NCBI RefSeq assembly: GCF_002746455.1
Contig: NZ_NWUW01000023.1
Coordinates: forward strand, 1-58,665
Source: Bacillus fungorum
GTDB lineage: Bacteria; Bacillota; Bacilli; Bacillales; Bacillaceae_G
Length of the DNA: 58,665 nucleotides
Direction of reading: 5' to 3'
The notes below the pieces were generated by a model. The model made no database searches, was not told the DNA's origin, and saw nothing but the letters and a program-made list of their open reading frames with translations. The position numbers and the translations under genes were made by a program. The first letter of the stretch is position 1; each line of letters opens with the position of its first letter. Shown piece after piece: positions 23,008 to 37,497 of the stretch.

Positions 23008-23630
23008 TATGCAAGCACCTCCTCTACTTTTTCCACTGCCGCTTTTGTCATGATTAGCTTATCATGATGAAGCACGTCTAAAACGTTTACGCCATCAGCA
23101 GTGATTACTGTTACTCCAGGGATATTGCGAGCAGATAACTCTACAGATTCGTTTGCATCAGCAGTTACGATAAGAGCTTTCTTCTCAACAGTTAATCCTT
23201 TAAGTACTGCTAGCATATCTTTTGTTTTTGGTGCATTTAACACTAGGTCTTCAAGAACTACAATGTTGTTCTCAACTACTTTAGTAGCTAATGCAGATTT
23301 GATTGCTAAACGACGAACTTTCTTAGGAAGTTTGTACGCATAGCTTCTTGGTGTAGGTCCGAATACCGTACCACCACCACGCCATTGAGGAGAGCGGATA
23401 GACCCTTGACGAGCACGTCCAGTTCCTTTTTGACGCCATGGCTTACGACCACCACCGCGAACTTCAGAGCGAGTTTTTACTTTGTGTGTACCTTGACGTA
23501 AAGATGCACGTTGCATCATTACAGCTTCGAAAAGTACAGCTTCATTTGGTTCGATACCGAAAATAGCTTCAGCTAATTCGATTTCACCAACCTGTGAACC
23601 AGTTTGGTTATATACAGTAACTTTTGGCAT
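23007..23630 (-). CDS. rplD: 50S ribosomal protein L4
   Basis: L4 lines the peptide tunnel through its extended loop, here with [15 protein letters not shown] of unaltered appearance; changes in this loop can give macrolide resistance in other bacteria. In E. coli L4 represses the S10 operon, but Bacillus is reported not to use that mechanism. The product has 207 residues, start [16 protein letters not shown], with AGGAGG upstream. Confidence 0.98.
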
Positions 23631-23655
23631 TGGAATTCCTCCTTCCTATTGTGAA

Positions 23656-24288
23656 TTATTTGCTAACCTTCACAGCGCCTTGAACAACTACAAGAGATTT
23701 CTTAGCACCTGGAACGTTACCTTTTACTAATAATAAGTTGCGCTCAGTGTCAACTTGAACGATTTCTAAGTTTTGGATAGTAACTTGGTCTCCACCCATA
23801 CGTCCAGCAAGTTTTTTGCCTTTGAATACACGGTTCGGAGCAACTGGGCCCATTGAACCTGGACGACGGTGATAACGAGAACCATGAGACATAGGTCCGC
23901 GAGATTGTCCGTGGCGTTTGATAACACCTTGGAAACCTTTACCTTTAGAAATTCCTGTTACATCAACGATTTCACCTGTAGCGAATACGTCAACTTTTAC
24001 CTCTTGACCAACCTCTAATCCGTCCACGTCTGCATCGCGGATTTCGCGAATGAAGCGCTTAGGAGTTGTAGATGCTTTGGCAGTGTGGCCTTGTTCAGGT
24101 TTGTTAGTTAACTTTTCACGTTTATCTTCAAATCCTAACTGGATTGCATTGTAGCCATCAGTTTCAGTTGTTTTCTTTTGAAGAACAACGTTTGGATTAG
24201 CAGCGATAACTGTTACTGGGATTAACTCACCGTTCTCAGCAAATACTTGAGTCATACCGATCTTTCTTCCTAAGATTCCTTTGGTCAT
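23656..24288 (-). CDS. rplC: 50S ribosomal protein L3
   Basis: L3 is an early-assembly protein whose long loop nears the peptidyl transferase centre. The 210-residue protein starts [18 protein letters not shown] and has the conserved loop [25 protein letters not shown] lies upstream. It follows rpsJ by 34 bases. Confidence 0.98.
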
Positions 24289-24322
24289 GAGTTACACCTC
24301 CTACATTTTTAAGTTATATAAA

Positions 24323-24652
<330 letters not shown>

Positions 24653-24765
24653 CTATTTCTAAAATAGACCTTCTCCATGGAAATTTCCCCACACCATGCC
24701 ATGGCAAAGCGGCCGGGTGTGTCAGCAACCTTCCACTTCATCGCAGTCAAAGACCAACATTGTCT

Positions 24766-24794
24766 ATTATACAATGTTATTCGTCTAGATGCAA
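24766..24794 (-). promoter_or_regulatory. Candidate SigA promoter P3 of the S10 operon
   Basis: TTGCAT (24794-24789), a 17-base spacer and TATAAT (24771-24766). This is the promoter closest to rpsJ; transcription would start about 125 bases before the gene. Confidence 0.6.
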
Positions 24795-24833
24795 GCATCT
24801 TTTTGTTTGTATCTGCTTTTCTCTACTTTTGCT

Positions 24834-24862
24834 ATTATACATGGCACTTTAAAGAATTTCAA
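24834..24862 (-). promoter_or_regulatory. Candidate SigA promoter P2 of the S10 operon
   Basis: TTGAAA (24862-24857), a 17-base spacer and a perfect TATAAT (24839-24834). It is the best scoring by eye of the three. Confidence 0.65.
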
Positions 24863-24915
24863 GTTTTCATCTACTAGAATTCGTTTTACAGTTTCTGGGT
24901 TTTATTTCATTGCTT

Positions 24916-24943
24916 TTTATATATTATAGAAGAAACTCGTCAA
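24916..24943 (-). promoter_or_regulatory. Candidate SigA promoter P1 of the S10 operon
   Basis: TTGACG (24943-24938), a 16-base spacer and TATAAA (24921-24916). It lies about 40 bases after the tuf terminator. Confidence 0.55.
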
Positions 24944-24979
24944 AACATAAAAATATGATTTCATTCATTATATAAATCC

Positions 24980-25018
24980 AAACAAAAACCCCAAGGGAAA
25001 ATCCCTTGGGGTTTTTTA
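24980..25018 (-). terminator. Terminator after tuf
   Basis: A 14-base stem, AAAACCCCAAGGGA with its complement, has a three-base loop and flanking T runs. It separates the str operon from the S10 operon. Confidence 0.95.
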
Positions 25019-25030
25019 TATCAGTTAAGA

Positions 25031-26218
<1,188 letters not shown>

Positions 26219-26306
26219 TCTAAATTCCTCCTTAGTTTATATAGGTTATTTTATATTTAGTCTAGAAAGCGAAACTTGCGTCCCACTTTCTAAGCTTACA
26301 TAAGTA

Positions 26307-26335
26307 GTTATACTTGAACAATCGATAAAAATCAA
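26307..26335 (-). promoter_or_regulatory. Candidate SigA promoter of tuf
   Basis: TTGATT (26335-26330), a 17-base spacer and TATAAC (26312-26307). The -35 box begins directly after the fusA stop codon. The leader then contains complementary AGAAAG and CTTTCT, which could form a hairpin before the tuf ribosome binding site. Confidence 0.6.
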
Positions 26336-28414
26336 TTATTCACCTTTATTTTTTTTGATAATTTCTTCAGAAACAGACTTTGGTACCTCTTCATAGTGGT
26401 CAAACACCATAGAGAATGTTCCGCGTCCTTGAGTGTTAGAACGTAATGACGTTGCATAACCGAACATTTCAGAAAGTGGAACCATAGCGCGAACAACTTG
26501 AGCGTTACCGCGAGCTTCCATACCTTCTACACGTCCACGACGAGATGTTACGTCACCCATAATGTCACCCATGTACTCTTCAGGAATTACAACTTCAACT
26601 TTCATCATTGGCTCAAGAATTACTGGGCTACATTTAGAAACCGCAGCTTTAAGTGCCATAGATGCAGCGATTTTGAACGCCATCTCAGATGAATCGACAT
26701 CATGGTAAGATCCGTCAACTAATGCAGCTTTAATGTCAACTAGTGGATAACCAGCTAGTACACCATTTTTAAGTGCATCTTCAAGACCTGCTCCAACAGC
26801 TGGGATGTATTCACGAGGAACTACACCACCGACGATCTTGTTTTCGAATTCGAATCCTTTACCTTCTTCGTTAGGTTCAAACTCAATCCAAACGTGTCCG
26901 AATTGTCCACGTCCACCAGATTGACGAGCGAACTTACCTTCAACTTTCGCAGCAGCGCGGAAAGTCTCACGGTATGCTACCTGAGGAGCACCAACGTTTG
27001 CTTCCACTTTGAATTCACGGCGCATACGGTCAACGATGATATCAAGGTGAAGTTCACCCATACCAGCGATGATTGTTTGGCCAGTTTCTTGGTCAGTGTG
27101 AGCACGGAATGTTGGATCTTCTTCAGAAAGCTTAGATAATGCTGTACCCATTTTATCTTGGTCAGCTTTTGATTTTGGTTCGATAGCTACAGAGATAACT
27201 GGCTCTGGGAATTCCATAGACTCAAGGATAACAAGGCTCTTCTCGTCACAAAGAGTATCACCAGTAGTAGTATCTTTTAAACCTACAGCAGCAGCGATAT
27301 CACCAGCGTAAACTGTTGAAATCTCTTCACGGCTGTTAGCGTGCATTTGTAGGATACGACCTACACGCTCACGCTTACCTTTAGTTGAGTTTTTCACGTA
27401 TGATCCAGAGTTTAACACACCAGAGTACACACGGAAGAACGTTAACTTACCAACATAAGGGTCAGTCATGATTTTGAATGCTAAAGCTGCGAATGGCTCT
27501 TCATCGCTAGACTTACGTTCTACTTCTTCATCTGTATCCGGAAGAGTACCTTTAATAGCAGGTACGTCTAATGGAGATGGTAGGTAGTCGATAACTGCGT
27601 CTAACAGAATTTGAACACCTTTGTTTTTGAATGCAGAACCACAGATTACTGGGAAGAATTCTACAGAAGTTGTAGCCTTACGGATACCAGCTTTAAGCTC
27701 TTCTACAGTGATTTCTTCACCTTCTAGGTACTTCATCATCATTTCTTCATCAAGCTCAGCTACCGCTTCAATAAGCTTTCCACGGTATTCTTCAGCTAAT
27801 TCTTTGTGCTCTTCAGGAATTTCAACACGTTGAATGTCTGTTCCTAAATCGTTACCGTACATGTAAGCACATTCTTCAACAAGGTCAATGATACCATTGA
27901 ACTCATCTTCAGCACCGATTGGTAACTGGATTGGGTGTGCGTTTGCTTGTAAACGATCGTGGATTGTTCCTACAGAGTATAAGAAATCTGCACCGATTTT
28001 ATCCATTTTGTTAACGAATACGATACGAGGTACGCCGTAAGTAGTAGCCTGACGCCAAACAGTTTCTGTTTGTGGTTCTACACCAGATTGTGCATCAAGT
28101 ACTGCTACCGCGCCATCAAGTACGCGTAAAGAACGTTCTACTTCTACTGTGAAGTCTACGTGACCTGGAGTGTCAATGATGTTTACACGGTGACCTTTCC
28201 ATTGTGCTGTAGTTGCAGCAGAAGTAATTGTGATACCACGCTCTTGCTCTTGCTCCATCCAGTCCATCTGAGATGCACCTTCGTGAGTTTCACCGATTTT
28301 ATGAATACGTCCTGTATAATACAGAATACGCTCAGTTGCTGTTGTTTTACCAGCATCGATGTGAGCCATGATACCAATATTACGAGTGTTTTCTAAAGAG
28401 AACTCTCTTGCCAT
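26336..28414 (-). CDS. fusA: Elongation factor G
   Basis: EF-G drives tRNA-mRNA translocation and, with RRF, ribosome recycling. The ATG at 28414 gives [14 protein letters not shown] and 692 residues. GTPase motifs are AHIDAGKT (17-24), DTPGHVDF and NKMDKIG; five domains of normal length follow. The longer reading to 28435 has no family support. A 207-base gap with a hairpin separates it from rpsG. Confidence 0.98.
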   Translation of the reverse strand: MAREFSLENTRNIGIMAHIDAGKTTATERILYYTGRIHKIGETHEGASQMDWMEQEQERGITITSAATTAQWKGHRVNIIDTPGHVDFTVEVERSLRVLDGAVAVLDAQSGVEPQTETVWRQATTYGVPRIVFVNKMDKIGADFLYSVGTIHDRLQANAHPIQLPIGAEDEFNGIIDLVEECAYMYGNDLGTDIQRVEIPEEHKELAEEYRGKLIEAVAELDEEMMMKYLEGEEITVEELKAGIRKATTSVEFFPVICGSAFKNKGVQILLDAVIDYLPSPLDVPAIKGTLPDTDEEVERKSSDEEPFAALAFKIMTDPYVGKLTFFRVYSGVLNSGSYVKNSTKGKRERVGRILQMHANSREEISTVYAGDIAAAVGLKDTTTGDTLCDEKSLVILESMEFPEPVISVAIEPKSKADQDKMGTALSKLSEEDPTFRAHTDQETGQTIIAGMGELHLDIIVDRMRREFKVEANVGAPQVAYRETFRAAAKVEGKFARQSGGRGQFGHVWIEFEPNEEGKGFEFENKIVGGVVPREYIPAVGAGLEDALKNGVLAGYPLVDIKAALVDGSYHDVDSSEMAFKIAASMALKAAVSKCSPVILEPMMKVEVVIPEEYMGDIMGDVTSRRGRVEGMEARGNAQVVRAMVPLSEMFGYATSLRSNTQGRGTFSMVFDHYEEVPKSVSEEIIKKNKGE

Positions 28415-28542
28415 TTGGTGTCTTGCTCCTTCCATATATGGATTGGATTTTTTATTTTAAGTAGCAAAAAAGCCACTTTATATTGTTACACATGTCAGTA
28501 TGTCCAGTACTCTCATTATGTAAAACGAGCGCCCAACGAAAG

Positions 28543-28563
28543 GGAGAGGCATTCTCCCTCTCC
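28543..28563 (-). other. Hairpin in the rpsG-fusA intergenic region
   Basis: GGAGAG pairs with CTCTCC around a nine-base loop; an alternative register pairs GGGAGA with TCTCCC. Only three Ts follow, so it is at best a weak terminator. It may be an RNA processing or pausing site. A similar hairpin lies before rpsL. About 50 bases further on, TGGACA and TATAAA with an 18-base spacer could form a weak fusA promoter (28473-28502). Confidence 0.5.
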
Positions 28564-28621
28564 ACACTTCCATAAGCGACAAATAAAGCGGTTTATGCTT
28601 ACATTTATTTTACGTTGAATC

Positions 28622-29107
<486 letters not shown>

Positions 29108-29121
29108 TCATTTTAAAGTTA

Positions 29122-29544
29122 TTATTTTTTAGCAGGTTTTGGTCTCTTAGTACCATATTTAGAACGTCCTTGCATACGTTTGTCAACACCAGCTGTGTCA
29201 AGCGCACCACGAACGATGTGGTAACGTACCCCCGGTAAATCCTTTACACGACCACCGCGAATTAATACTACGCTATGCTCTTGTAGGTTATGACCGATAC
29301 CTGGGATGTAAGCTGTAACCTCGATACCGTTTGTTAAACGTACACGAGCGTATTTACGTAACGCTGAGTTAGGTTTCTTTGGAGTCATTGTACCAACACG
29401 AGTACATACACCACGTTTTTGAGGTGCAGAGATATCAGTTGATTTTTTCTTTAAAGAGTTGAACCCTTTGTTTAACGCAGGTGATTTAGATTTCCATACT
29501 TTATCAGTACGACCATTTCTCACTAATTGGTTAATAGTAGGCAT
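29122..29544 (-). CDS. rpsL: 30S ribosomal protein S12
   Basis: S12 monitors decoding. The ATG at 29544 gives [19 protein letters not shown] and 140 residues with GGGAGG upstream. Lys56 in [11 protein letters not shown], whose replacement gives streptomycin resistance in B. subtilis, is the sensitive wild type. A long hairpin lies in the 114-base gap after rplGB. Confidence 0.98.
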   Translation of the reverse strand: MPTINQLVRNGRTDKVWKSKSPALNKGFNSLKKKSTDISAPQKRGVCTRVGTMTPKKPNSALRKYARVRLTNGIEVTAYIPGIGHNLQEHSVVLIRGGRVKDLPGVRYHIVRGALDTAGVDKRMQGRSKYGTKRPKPAKK

Positions 29545-29614
29545 TTGATTATCCTCCCTTCGCATGTTTGTATGACCACATATCCAGGTGGTTCATTATT
29601 AGTTGAAAACAAAG

Positions 29615-29653
29615 TTTTTGCAAGGGAGAGCAAATGCTCTCTCCTCACAAAAA
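29615..29653 (-). other. Long hairpin between rplGB and rpsL
   Basis: TTTTTG pairs with CAAAAA as an outer stem and GGAGAG with CTCTCC as an inner stem; GAGAGC with GCTCTC is an alternative. No T run follows, so termination is unlikely. It may set mRNA stability or processing, or be a protein-binding site. Confidence 0.5.
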
Positions 29654-29658
29654 CAGTT

Positions 29659-29907
29659 TTAACTTATTATTCCTATTGCTGAAGCTCCCACTTGAATCCC
29701 CGCAACTTTTCCAAGTTTACGAACTGATTCAACTTTGGTTATGGGTATGTTATGTTGCAATGCAGTATGAATGATAATATGGGTTAACCGCATATCAGCA
29801 TCTTCCGCAATGACAACTTCTTTAACTATACCATTTTTGATTGCTTCCAATGTACGTTTATGACCAACGACTACATTTTCAGCATTTGACACTTTTTGAT
29901 AAGACAT
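29659..29907 (-). CDS. rplGB: L7Ae-family kink-turn-binding protein (YbxF)
   Basis: This 82-residue protein belongs to the L7Ae/L30e family; B. subtilis YbxF binds kink-turn RNA and is reported to associate with ribosomes. Its exact role is not settled. The start is ATG at 29907 (MSYQKVSNAENVVVGHKRT) with GGAGGA upstream; the extension to 29940 is not supported. Family features are the GHKRTLEAI helix and the KLGKVAGIQVGAS region. It is first in the str operon after its promoter, as in B. subtilis. Confidence 0.93.
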   Translation of the reverse strand: MSYQKVSNAENVVVGHKRTLEAIKNGIVKEVVIAEDADMRLTHIIIHTALQHNIPITKVESVRKLGKVAGIQVGASAIGIIS

Positions 29908-29948
29908 ATAAATATCCTCCAAAGCATCGTTCAGGAGCAACCTTGCTT

Positions 29949-29978
29949 ATAGTAACATTTTGACTCATACAATGTCAA
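29949..29978 (-). promoter_or_regulatory. SigA promoter of the str operon
   Basis: TTGACA (29978-29973) is followed after 18 bases by TACTAT (29954-29949). It lies 42 bases after the rpoC stop and would serve rplGB-rpsL-rpsG-fusA-tuf. Confidence 0.6.
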
Positions 29979-30020
29979 CTAGGATTAACTGTTTTTATAC
30001 AAAATTTACGACGGAAAATT

Positions 30021-33000
30021 TTACTGTTCCACATAAACTTCATCGTTTTCTACATTCGTGTCACCTTGTGTTGTTTTAACAAGATCCACTTTGCGATAAC
30101 GATTCATACCTGTTCCAGCAGGAACAAGTTTACCGATAATAACATTTTCTTTCAATCCTAGAAGCTCATCGCGTTTACCCTTAATTGCTGCATCAGTTAA
30201 GACACGAGTTGTTTCTTGGAACGATGCTGCAGATAAGAATGAATCTGTTTCAAGTGAAGCTTTTGTAATACCAAGTAGAACAGGTCTAGCTGTTGCTGGT
30301 TGTTTACCTTGCAGTAACACCTTCGCATTCGCATCAGTAAACTGATGGATATCTAGTAATGTTCCTGGTAATACATCTGTTTCACCTGCATCACTTACAC
30401 GAACTTTACGTAACATTTGACGTACCATTACTTCTACGTGTTTGTCACCAATTTCTACCCCTTGCATACGGTATACTTTTTGAACTTCACGTAATAAGTA
30501 TTCTTGAACCGCCGTAATGTCCGTTACTTTTAGTAATTCTTTCGGATCAATAGAACCTTCTGTTAACTCTTTACCGTGGCTAATTTGCTGTCCTGGAATT
30601 ACTTTCAGACGAGCACCGTAAGGAATAGCATACGTACGAGCTTCAACTTCACCCTGTACAACTACTTCTTGGCGATCTTTAACATCGTTGATCGCTGCGA
30701 TAACACCGTCGATTTCACTGATAACTGCCTGACCTTTCGGATTACGAGCTTCGAAGATCTCTTGGATACGAGGTAAACCTTGAGTGATATCATCTCCGGC
30801 AACCCCACCTGTATGGAATGTACGCATCGTTAACTGTGTACCTGGCTCACCAATAGATTGAGCTGCGATAATACCTACCGCTTCCCCTACTTCTACGTCT
30901 GTTCCAGTTGCTAAGTTACGACCGTAACACTTCTTACATACACCGTGGCGAGTGTTACACGTAAACGCTGAACGAATGTTTACAGTTTCAACACCCGAAT
31001 TTTCAACGATATGAGCGATATCTTCAGTAATTAATTGATTTTCAGCAACTAATACTTCACCTGTTTCAGGATGTTTTACAGTTTTTCTTGCAAAACGTCC
31101 AACAAGACGATCATATAATGACTCAATAACTTCATTACCCTCTTTAATCGCACCAATTAATAAACCGCGATCTGTTCCACAATCATCTTCACGAACGATT
31201 ACATCTTGTGCAACGTCAACAAGACGACGTGTTAAGTAACCAGAATCGGCAGTTTTTAGTGCTGTATCGGCAAGACCTTTACGCGCACCATGCGTAGAGA
31301 TGAAGTACTCAAGTACTGTTAAACCTTCACGGAAACTTGATTTGATTGGAAGTTCGATGATACGACCAGATGGATTGGCCATCAGACCACGCATACCAGC
31401 AAGCTGAGTAAAGTTTGATGCGTTACCACGGGCACCGGAATCACTCATCATGAAGATTGGGTTGCGTTTATTCAAGGACTTCATCAGTTTTCCTTGGATA
31501 ACATCTTTTGCATTACTCCAAATAGAGATAACGCGATCGTAACGTTCTTCTTCCGTGATTAAACCGCGACGGAATTGTTTAATTACATTATCTACTTTTG
31601 CTTGTGCTTCATGGAGAATTTCATCTTTTTCGCCTAATACAAGAATGTCAGATACCCCAACTGTAATACCAGCTTTTGTAGAGTACTTGAATCCTAAGTT
31701 TTTCATACGGTCAAGCATGCGAGACGTTTCTGTAATTTTGAAACGTTTAAACACTTCCGCAATGATGTTACCAAGGATTTTCTTGCTGAATGGCGCCACT
31801 TCTTCGCGACTAGCAATAATTTCTTTAATGTTCGCACCTTTTTCAACGAAATATTTCGCTGGTGTTTCTTTTTCAAGGTTTGAATTTGTTGGTTCATTAA
31901 TATAAGGGAACGACTCTGGTAAGATTTCGTTAAATATCAATTTACCAACTGTTGTTAATAGAAGCATACTCTTTTGCTCTTCAGTGAATGTTGCGTTGTT
32001 TACTGCGCTTGCAGCTACTGCAACACGTGTATGAAGATGTACATATCCATTTTGGTATGCAAGTAATGCTTCGTTTGCATCTTTGAAGACCATACCTTCA
32101 CCGATTGCGCCTTCACGCTCAAGTGTTAAGTAGTAGTTACCTAATACCATATCCTGAGATGGAGTAACAACTGGTTTACCGTCTTTCGGGTTCAAGATGT
32201 TTTGTGCCGCTAACATAAGAAGACGAGCTTCAGCTTGTGCTTCTGATGATAAAGGTACGTGAACGGCCATTTGGTCACCGTCAAAGTCCGCGTTGTATGC
32301 AGTACATACAAGTGGGTGAAGACGGATCGCGCGACCTTCTACTAATGTAGGTTCAAACGCCTGAATACCAAGACGGTGAAGTGTTGGTGCGCGGTTTAGA
32401 AGTACTGGATGTTCTTTAATCACAGATTCTAAAACGTCCCAAACTTCAGGTTGTACACGCTCGATTTTACGTTTCGCACTCTTAATGTTGTGTGCTAATC
32501 CTTTTTCAACTAACTCTTTCATTACGAAAGGTTTGAACAGTTCAAGCGCCATCTCTTTCGGTAATCCACATTGATACATCTTTAAGTTCGGTCCTACAAC
32601 GATTACAGAACGACCAGAGTAGTCAACACGTTTACCTAATAAGTTTTGACGGAAACGTCCTTGTTTACCTTTAAGCATGTGAGATAGTGATTTTAATGGA
32701 CGGTTACCTGGTCCAGTAACTGGACGGCCACGACGACCATTATCGATTAATGCGTCTACAGCTTCTTGTAACATACGTTTTTCGTTTTGAACGATGATGC
32801 TTGGTGCACCTAAGTCCAATAGACGTTTTAAACGGTTGTTACGGTTAATTACACGACGGTATAAGTCGTTTAAGTCAGAAGTAGCAAAACGTCCACCATC
32901 TAACTGTACCATTGGGCGTAGTTCTGGTGGGATTACTGGTAGAACATCTAAAATCATCCAAGATGGTTCATTTCCAGAGTTACGGAATGCTTCTAATACT

Positions 33001-33632
33001 TCTAGACGTTTAATAGCACGAGTACGGCGTTGTCCTTGTGCTGTTTTTAATTCTTCTTTTAAGAAGTCTACTTCTTTATCTAAATCGATGTCTTGTAGTA
33101 GCTTTTTAATCGCTTCTGCACCCATAGTAGCTTGGAATGTACTACCATATCGATCACGATATGCACGGTATTCTTTTTCAGAAAGTAATTGCTTCTTATC
33201 AAGTGGTGTATCTCCACTTTCTGTTACAACATAAGAAGCGAAATAAATTACTTCTTCAAGCGCGCGAGGGGACATGTCTAAGACAAGTCCCATGCGGCTC
33301 GGGATACCTTTGAAATACCAAATATGAGATACAGGAGCAGCTAATTCGATATGACCCATACGTTCACGACGTACTTTCGCACGCGTTACTTCAACGCCAC
33401 ATCGATCACAAACTACACCTTTATAACGTACACGTTTGTATTTTCCGCAATGACATTCCCAGTCCTTTTGTGGTCCGAAAATACGCTCACAGAACAAGCC
33501 ATCTTTTTCAGGCTTTAACGTACGATAGTTAATCGTTTCTGGTTTCTTAACTTCACCGTATGACCAAGAACGAATCTTGTCAGGTGAAGCAAGTCCAATC
33601 TTCATATATTCAAAGTTATTTACATCTATCAA
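30021..33632 (-). CDS. rpoC: RNA polymerase beta-prime subunit
   Basis: The 1203-residue subunit holds the catalytic magnesium site in NADFDGD (near residue 450). Zinc site 1 is formed by Cys60, Cys62, Cys75 and Cys78, and zinc site 2 by a Cys cluster around residues 810-890. The start is TTG at 33632 ([13 protein letters not shown]) with GGGAGG upstream. It begins 37 bases after rpoB. All conserved regions are continuous. Confidence 0.98.
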   Translation of the reverse strand: MIDVNNFEYMKIGLASPDKIRSWSYGEVKKPETINYRTLKPEKDGLFCERIFGPQKDWECHCGKYKRVRYKGVVCDRCGVEVTRAKVRRERMGHIELAAPVSHIWYFKGIPSRMGLVLDMSPRALEEVIYFASYVVTESGDTPLDKKQLLSEKEYRAYRDRYGSTFQATMGAEAIKKLLQDIDLDKEVDFLKEELKTAQGQRRTRAIKRLEVLEAFRNSGNEPSWMILDVLPVIPPELRPMVQLDGGRFATSDLNDLYRRVINRNNRLKRLLDLGAPSIIVQNEKRMLQEAVDALIDNGRRGRPVTGPGNRPLKSLSHMLKGKQGRFRQNLLGKRVDYSGRSVIVVGPNLKMYQCGLPKEMALELFKPFVMKELVEKGLAHNIKSAKRKIERVQPEVWDVLESVIKEHPVLLNRAPTLHRLGIQAFEPTLVEGRAIRLHPLVCTAYNADFDGDQMAVHVPLSSEAQAEARLLMLAAQNILNPKDGKPVVTPSQDMVLGNYYLTLEREGAIGEGMVFKDANEALLAYQNGYVHLHTRVAVAASAVNNATFTEEQKSMLLLTTVGKLIFNEILPESFPYINEPTNSNLEKETPAKYFVEKGANIKEIIASREEVAPFSKKILGNIIAEVFKRFKITETSRMLDRMKNLGFKYSTKAGITVGVSDILVLGEKDEILHEAQAKVDNVIKQFRRGLITEEERYDRVISIWSNAKDVIQGKLMKSLNKRNPIFMMSDSGARGNASNFTQLAGMRGLMANPSGRIIELPIKSSFREGLTVLEYFISTHGARKGLADTALKTADSGYLTRRLVDVAQDVIVREDDCGTDRGLLIGAIKEGNEVIESLYDRLVGRFARKTVKHPETGEVLVAENQLITEDIAHIVENSGVETVNIRSAFTCNTRHGVCKKCYGRNLATGTDVEVGEAVGIIAAQSIGEPGTQLTMRTFHTGGVAGDDITQGLPRIQEIFEARNPKGQAVISEIDGVIAAINDVKDRQEVVVQGEVEARTYAIPYGARLKVIPGQQISHGKELTEGSIDPKELLKVTDITAVQEYLLREVQKVYRMQGVEIGDKHVEVMVRQMLRKVRVSDAGETDVLPGTLLDIHQFTDANAKVLLQGKQPATARPVLLGITKASLETDSFLSAASFQETTRVLTDAAIKGKRDELLGLKENVIIGKLVPAGTGMNRYRKVDLVKTTQGDTNVENDEVYVEQ

Positions 33633-33669
33633 GGGGCCTACCTCCCTTTTAGTCTACAGGTTATCCCAA

Positions 33670-36600
33670 TTATTCCTTAGTTGTCTCAACTTCGACATTC
33701 AATTTATCTGCTGATTGATGATCATCGTCATCTTCCGTATCACGCATTTCAATTTCTGTATCGTCGCTAGACATCATTTTAACGTCCATACCTAAACTTT
33801 GCAGCTCTTTAATCAATACTTTGAATGATTCAGGAACGCCTGGTTCTGGAACATTTTCGCCTTTAACAATTGCTTCATACGTCTTAACACGTCCAACAAC
33901 ATCATCAGACTTCACTGTTAAGATTTCTTGAAGAGTATAAGCAGCACCGTAAGCTTCAAGTGCCCAAACCTCCATCTCACCGAAACGCTGTCCACCGAAC
34001 TGAGCTTTACCTCCAAGAGGCTGCTGCGTTACAAGTGAGTATGGTCCAGTAGAACGAGCATGAAGTTTATCGTCAACCATGTGCGCAAGTTTGATCATAT
34101 ACATGACACCAACAGATACGCGGTTATCGAATGGTTCACCAGTACGTCCGTCATACAGGATTGTTTTCGCGTCATTTGCCATACCAGCTTCTTCAATTGT
34201 GCCCCAAACATCTTCCTCACGAGCACCATCGAATACTGGTGTTGCAATGTGAATGCCAAGGTATCTTGCTGCCATACCAAGATGAAGCTCTAATACCTGA
34301 CCGATATTCATACGAGATGGTACCCCTAATGGGTTTAACATGATATCGATTGGCGTACCGTCTGGTAAGTAAGGCATATCTTCTTCTGGTAAAATACGAG
34401 AGATAACACCTTTGTTACCGTGACGTCCGGCCATCTTGTCACCTTCAGAAATTTTACGTTTTTGAACGATATATGCACGTACAAGTTGATTCACGCCTGG
34501 TGGCAACTCGTCGCCATCTTCACGGTTGAATACTTTTACGTCTAAGATAATACCGCCACCACCGTGTGGTACACGTAGTGATGTATCACGTACTTCACGC
34601 GCTTTTTCTCCAAAGATAGCATGTAATAGACGTTCTTCAGCTGTTAATTCTGTTACACCTTTAGGTGTTACTTTACCAACAAGTAAATCTCCATCTTTTA
34701 CTTCCGCACCAACGCGAATGATACCGCGCTCGTCAAGGTTGCGTAATGCATCTTCCCCAACGTTTGGAATGTCACGTGTAATTTCTTCTGGTCCAAGCTT
34801 CGTATCACGAGCTTCTGATTCATATTCTTCAATATGAATAGAAGTGTACACATCATCTTTTACAAGGCGCTCACTCATAATGATCGCATCCTCGTAGTTA
34901 TAACCGTCCCAAGTCATGAAGCCAACAAGCACGTTACGTCCAAGTGCTAGTTCACCTAATTCCATAGAAGGACCATCCGCAAGGATTTCACCTTTTACAA
35001 CTTCATTTCCAACACTTACGATTGGACGTTGGTTGTAGCAAGTTCCTTGGTTAGAACGAATGAATTTTTGCATTTTGTAGCGATCTAAGTCGCCTTTTAC
35101 TGTTTGACCGTCAACTTCTACATAGCGACGTACCCAAACTTCACGTGCTTCTACGCGTTCAACAACACCAGGGTGTTTACAGATTACTGCAGCACCTGAG
35201 TCTTTCGCTGATACGTACTCCATACCTGTACCTACAATCGGAGATTCCGGATTCATTAACGGAACCGCCTGACGTTGCATGTTCGCTCCCATAAGTGCGC
35301 GGTTAGAGTCATCGTTTTCTAAGAACGGAATACAAGCTGTCGCTGCCGACACTACTTGTTTTGGTGATACATCCATGTAGTCGATGCGTTCTTTATTTGT
35401 GACAATGTTTTCACCACGGAAACGAGCTACGATATCTTCATCAAGGAATTCTCCTTCTTCAGATAATTTCATATTCGCTTGGGCTACAACATAATTATCT
35501 TCTTCATCTGCCGTTAAATAATCAACATGCCCTGTTACAAGACCAGTTTCTGGGTCAACACGACGGTATGGTGTTTCAATGAAACCAAACTCATTTACTT
35601 TCGCGAACGAAGATAATGAGTTGATCAAACCGATGTTTGGTCCCTCTGGTGTTTCAATCGGACACATACGACCATAGTGAGAGTAGTGAACGTCACGTAC
35701 TTCAAAGCCTGCGCGCTCACGCGTTAAACCACCGGGTCCTAATGCAGATAGTCTTCGTTTGTGAGTTAACTCTGCTAATGGGTTTGTTTGGTCCATGAAC
35801 TGAGATAACTGAGAACTTCCGAAGAACTCTTTAATAGATGCAATAACAGGACGAATATTAATTAATGCCTGTGGTGTAATTGCATTTGTATCTTGGATCG
35901 ACATTCTCTCACGAACAACACGTTCCATACGAGAAAGACCGATACGGAATTGATTTTGTAATAGTTCTCCAACAGAACGCAGACGACGGTTTCCTAAGTG
36001 GTCAATATCATCTGTATCCCCTACTTTGTATAGTAGGTTGAAGAAGTAACTGATAGAAGCAAGGATATCACCTGGTGTGATGTGTTTTACATCACGAGTA
36101 ATATTTGCATTACCAATTACATTAATTACGCGTTCGCCTTCTGACTCAGGAGCATAAATCTTAATAGATTGCAGCTCAACATCGCCTTCTACCACTCCAC
36201 CCATTGGTTTCGCTGTTTTGAATCCAATGTTTTTCTCTAAGTAAGGTAAAATGCGATCAAGTGTACGACGATCTAAGATTGTTCCTTCTGCCGCTAAAAT
36301 TTCACCAGTTTCTGGATCCACTAATGTCTCAGCTAAACGTTGATTAAACAATCTGTTTTTAATGTGTAACTTCTTGTTGATCTTGTAGCGACCTACATTT
36401 GCTAAATCGTAGCGCTTTGGATCAAAGAAACGAGACACAAGTAAGCTCTTAGCATTTTCTACTGTTGGTGGTTCACCAGGACGTAGACGCTCATAAATTT
36501 CAAGCAATGCTTTTTCTGTGCTATCTGTGTTGTCTTTTTCTAATGTGTTGCTTAAGTATTCGTTATCACCTAAAAGCTCGGTGATTTCTTGATCAGAGCC

Positions 36601-37203
36601 AAACCCTAATGCGCGTAACAAAACAGTTACAGGAAGTTTACGCGTACGGTCAATACGCACATATACAACATCCTTAGCATCTGTCTCATACTCTAACCAA
36701 GCTCCGCGGTTTGGAATTACAGTAGCAGTAAAACCACGTTTTCCGTTTTTATCCACTTTGCCACTATAGTATACGCTTGGAGAGCGAACTAACTGGGAAA
36801 CGATAACACGTTCTGCACCGTTAATTACGAATGTTCCAGTCTCTGTCATGAGTGGGAAATCTCCCATGAACACATCTTGTTCTTTTACTTCACCAGTTTC
36901 CTTGTTGATTAGACGCACTTTTACACGAAGTGGTGCTGCATACGTCACATCACGCTCTTTGCATTCGTCTACAGAGTATTTAGGTTCACCTAAGCTGTAG
37001 TCGATAAATTCAAGCGATAGATTTCCCGTAAAGTCTTCAATCGGAGAAATGTCTTGGAACATTTCTCGCAAACCCTCATCAAGAAACCACTGATAAGAAG
37101 AGGTTTGAATTTCGATAAGATTTGGTAACTCTAATACTTCACTAATACGGGCATAACTTCTTCGTTGGCGGTGGCGTCCGTATTGAACTAGTTGACCTGT
37201 CAA
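33670..37203 (-). CDS. rpoB: RNA polymerase beta subunit
   Basis: The 1177-residue beta subunit forms half of the active-site cleft and the rifampicin pocket. The rifampicin region has [13 protein letters not shown] and [13 protein letters not shown], the drug-sensitive wild type. The TTG at 37203 is chosen as start ([15 protein letters not shown]) because AGGGGTG is well placed; a GTG three codons earlier is too close to it. It has its own promoter and a leader of about 260 bases. Confidence 0.98.
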   Translation of the reverse strand: MTGQLVQYGRHRQRRSYARISEVLELPNLIEIQTSSYQWFLDEGLREMFQDISPIEDFTGNLSLEFIDYSLGEPKYSVDECKERDVTYAAPLRVKVRLINKETGEVKEQDVFMGDFPLMTETGTFVINGAERVIVSQLVRSPSVYYSGKVDKNGKRGFTATVIPNRGAWLEYETDAKDVVYVRIDRTRKLPVTVLLRALGFGSDQEITELLGDNEYLSNTLEKDNTDSTEKALLEIYERLRPGEPPTVENAKSLLVSRFFDPKRYDLANVGRYKINKKLHIKNRLFNQRLAETLVDPETGEILAAEGTILDRRTLDRILPYLEKNIGFKTAKPMGGVVEGDVELQSIKIYAPESEGERVINVIGNANITRDVKHITPGDILASISYFFNLLYKVGDTDDIDHLGNRRLRSVGELLQNQFRIGLSRMERVVRERMSIQDTNAITPQALINIRPVIASIKEFFGSSQLSQFMDQTNPLAELTHKRRLSALGPGGLTRERAGFEVRDVHYSHYGRMCPIETPEGPNIGLINSLSSFAKVNEFGFIETPYRRVDPETGLVTGHVDYLTADEEDNYVVAQANMKLSEEGEFLDEDIVARFRGENIVTNKERIDYMDVSPKQVVSAATACIPFLENDDSNRALMGANMQRQAVPLMNPESPIVGTGMEYVSAKDSGAAVICKHPGVVERVEAREVWVRRYVEVDGQTVKGDLDRYKMQKFIRSNQGTCYNQRPIVSVGNEVVKGEILADGPSMELGELALGRNVLVGFMTWDGYNYEDAIIMSERLVKDDVYTSIHIEEYESEARDTKLGPEEITRDIPNVGEDALRNLDERGIIRVGAEVKDGDLLVGKVTPKGVTELTAEERLLHAIFGEKAREVRDTSLRVPHGGGGIILDVKVFNREDGDELPPGVNQLVRAYIVQKRKISEGDKMAGRHGNKGVISRILPEEDMPYLPDGTPIDIMLNPLGVPSRMNIGQVLELHLGMAARYLGIHIATPVFDGAREEDVWGTIEEAGMANDAKTILYDGRTGEPFDNRVSVGVMYMIKLAHMVDDKLHARSTGPYSLVTQQPLGGKAQFGGQRFGEMEVWALEAYGAAYTLQEILTVKSDDVVGRVKTYEAIVKGENVPEPGVPESFKVLIKELQSLGMDVKMMSSDDTEIEMRDTEDDDDHQSADKLNVEVETTKE

Positions 37204-37462
37204 CTGCTTCACCCCTCAAATCATGAGTATTATAAATGCACAAAAAAATTTGTGCAAAATCACAAATAAATACAACTACTGCTATTAGCGTAGTTTTTTC
37301 TCTTAAAGATAAATACGTTGAGTCTTTCTACCTGCTCAAAAAAGAAAAATGGCTTCTAGAAGAAAACCATCATTCTGTTTCATAATCTGCTGATTTTACT
37401 ATCTTTTCCAAGAGAAACAAAAATATACATCTTTCTCAACGCAGAAAATCATATATTGGCAT
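37204..37462 (-). promoter_or_regulatory. rpoB leader region
   Basis: About 260 bases separate the predicted start site from rpoB. No gene is credible. Two inverted repeats are visible: TGCACAAA with TTTGTGCA at 37237-37256, and AACTAC with GTAGTT near 37274-37295. Neither is followed by a T run, so they are not clear terminators. Confidence 0.4.
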
Positions 37463-37468
37463 TGTATA

Positions 37469-37497
37469 ATGTTAACATAGCCAAAAATAACCGTCAA
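37469..37497 (-). promoter_or_regulatory. SigA promoter of rpoB-rpoC
   Basis: TTGACG (37497-37492), a 17-base spacer and TAACAT (37474-37469). The -35 box contains the TGA stop codon of the upstream methyltransferase gene. Confidence 0.65.

Noticed and set aside
28440..28510. Independent strong promoter for fusA
   Set aside because: TGGACA and TATAAA with an 18-base spacer are only a weak match; kept as a remark and not as a separate feature.
31555..31905. Plus-strand open frame of 116 codons inside rpoC
   Set aside because: It lies entirely antisense to a highly conserved gene and has no recognisable domain; typical shadow frame.
32794..33234. Plus-strand open frame of 146 codons inside rpoC
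   Set aside because: Antisense to rpoC, Arg- and Ser-rich from reverse reading, no ribosome binding site seen.
37216..37224. Minimal reading frame ATG-ATT-TGA just before rpoB
   Set aside because: No ribosome binding site precedes it and so short a match is expected by chance.
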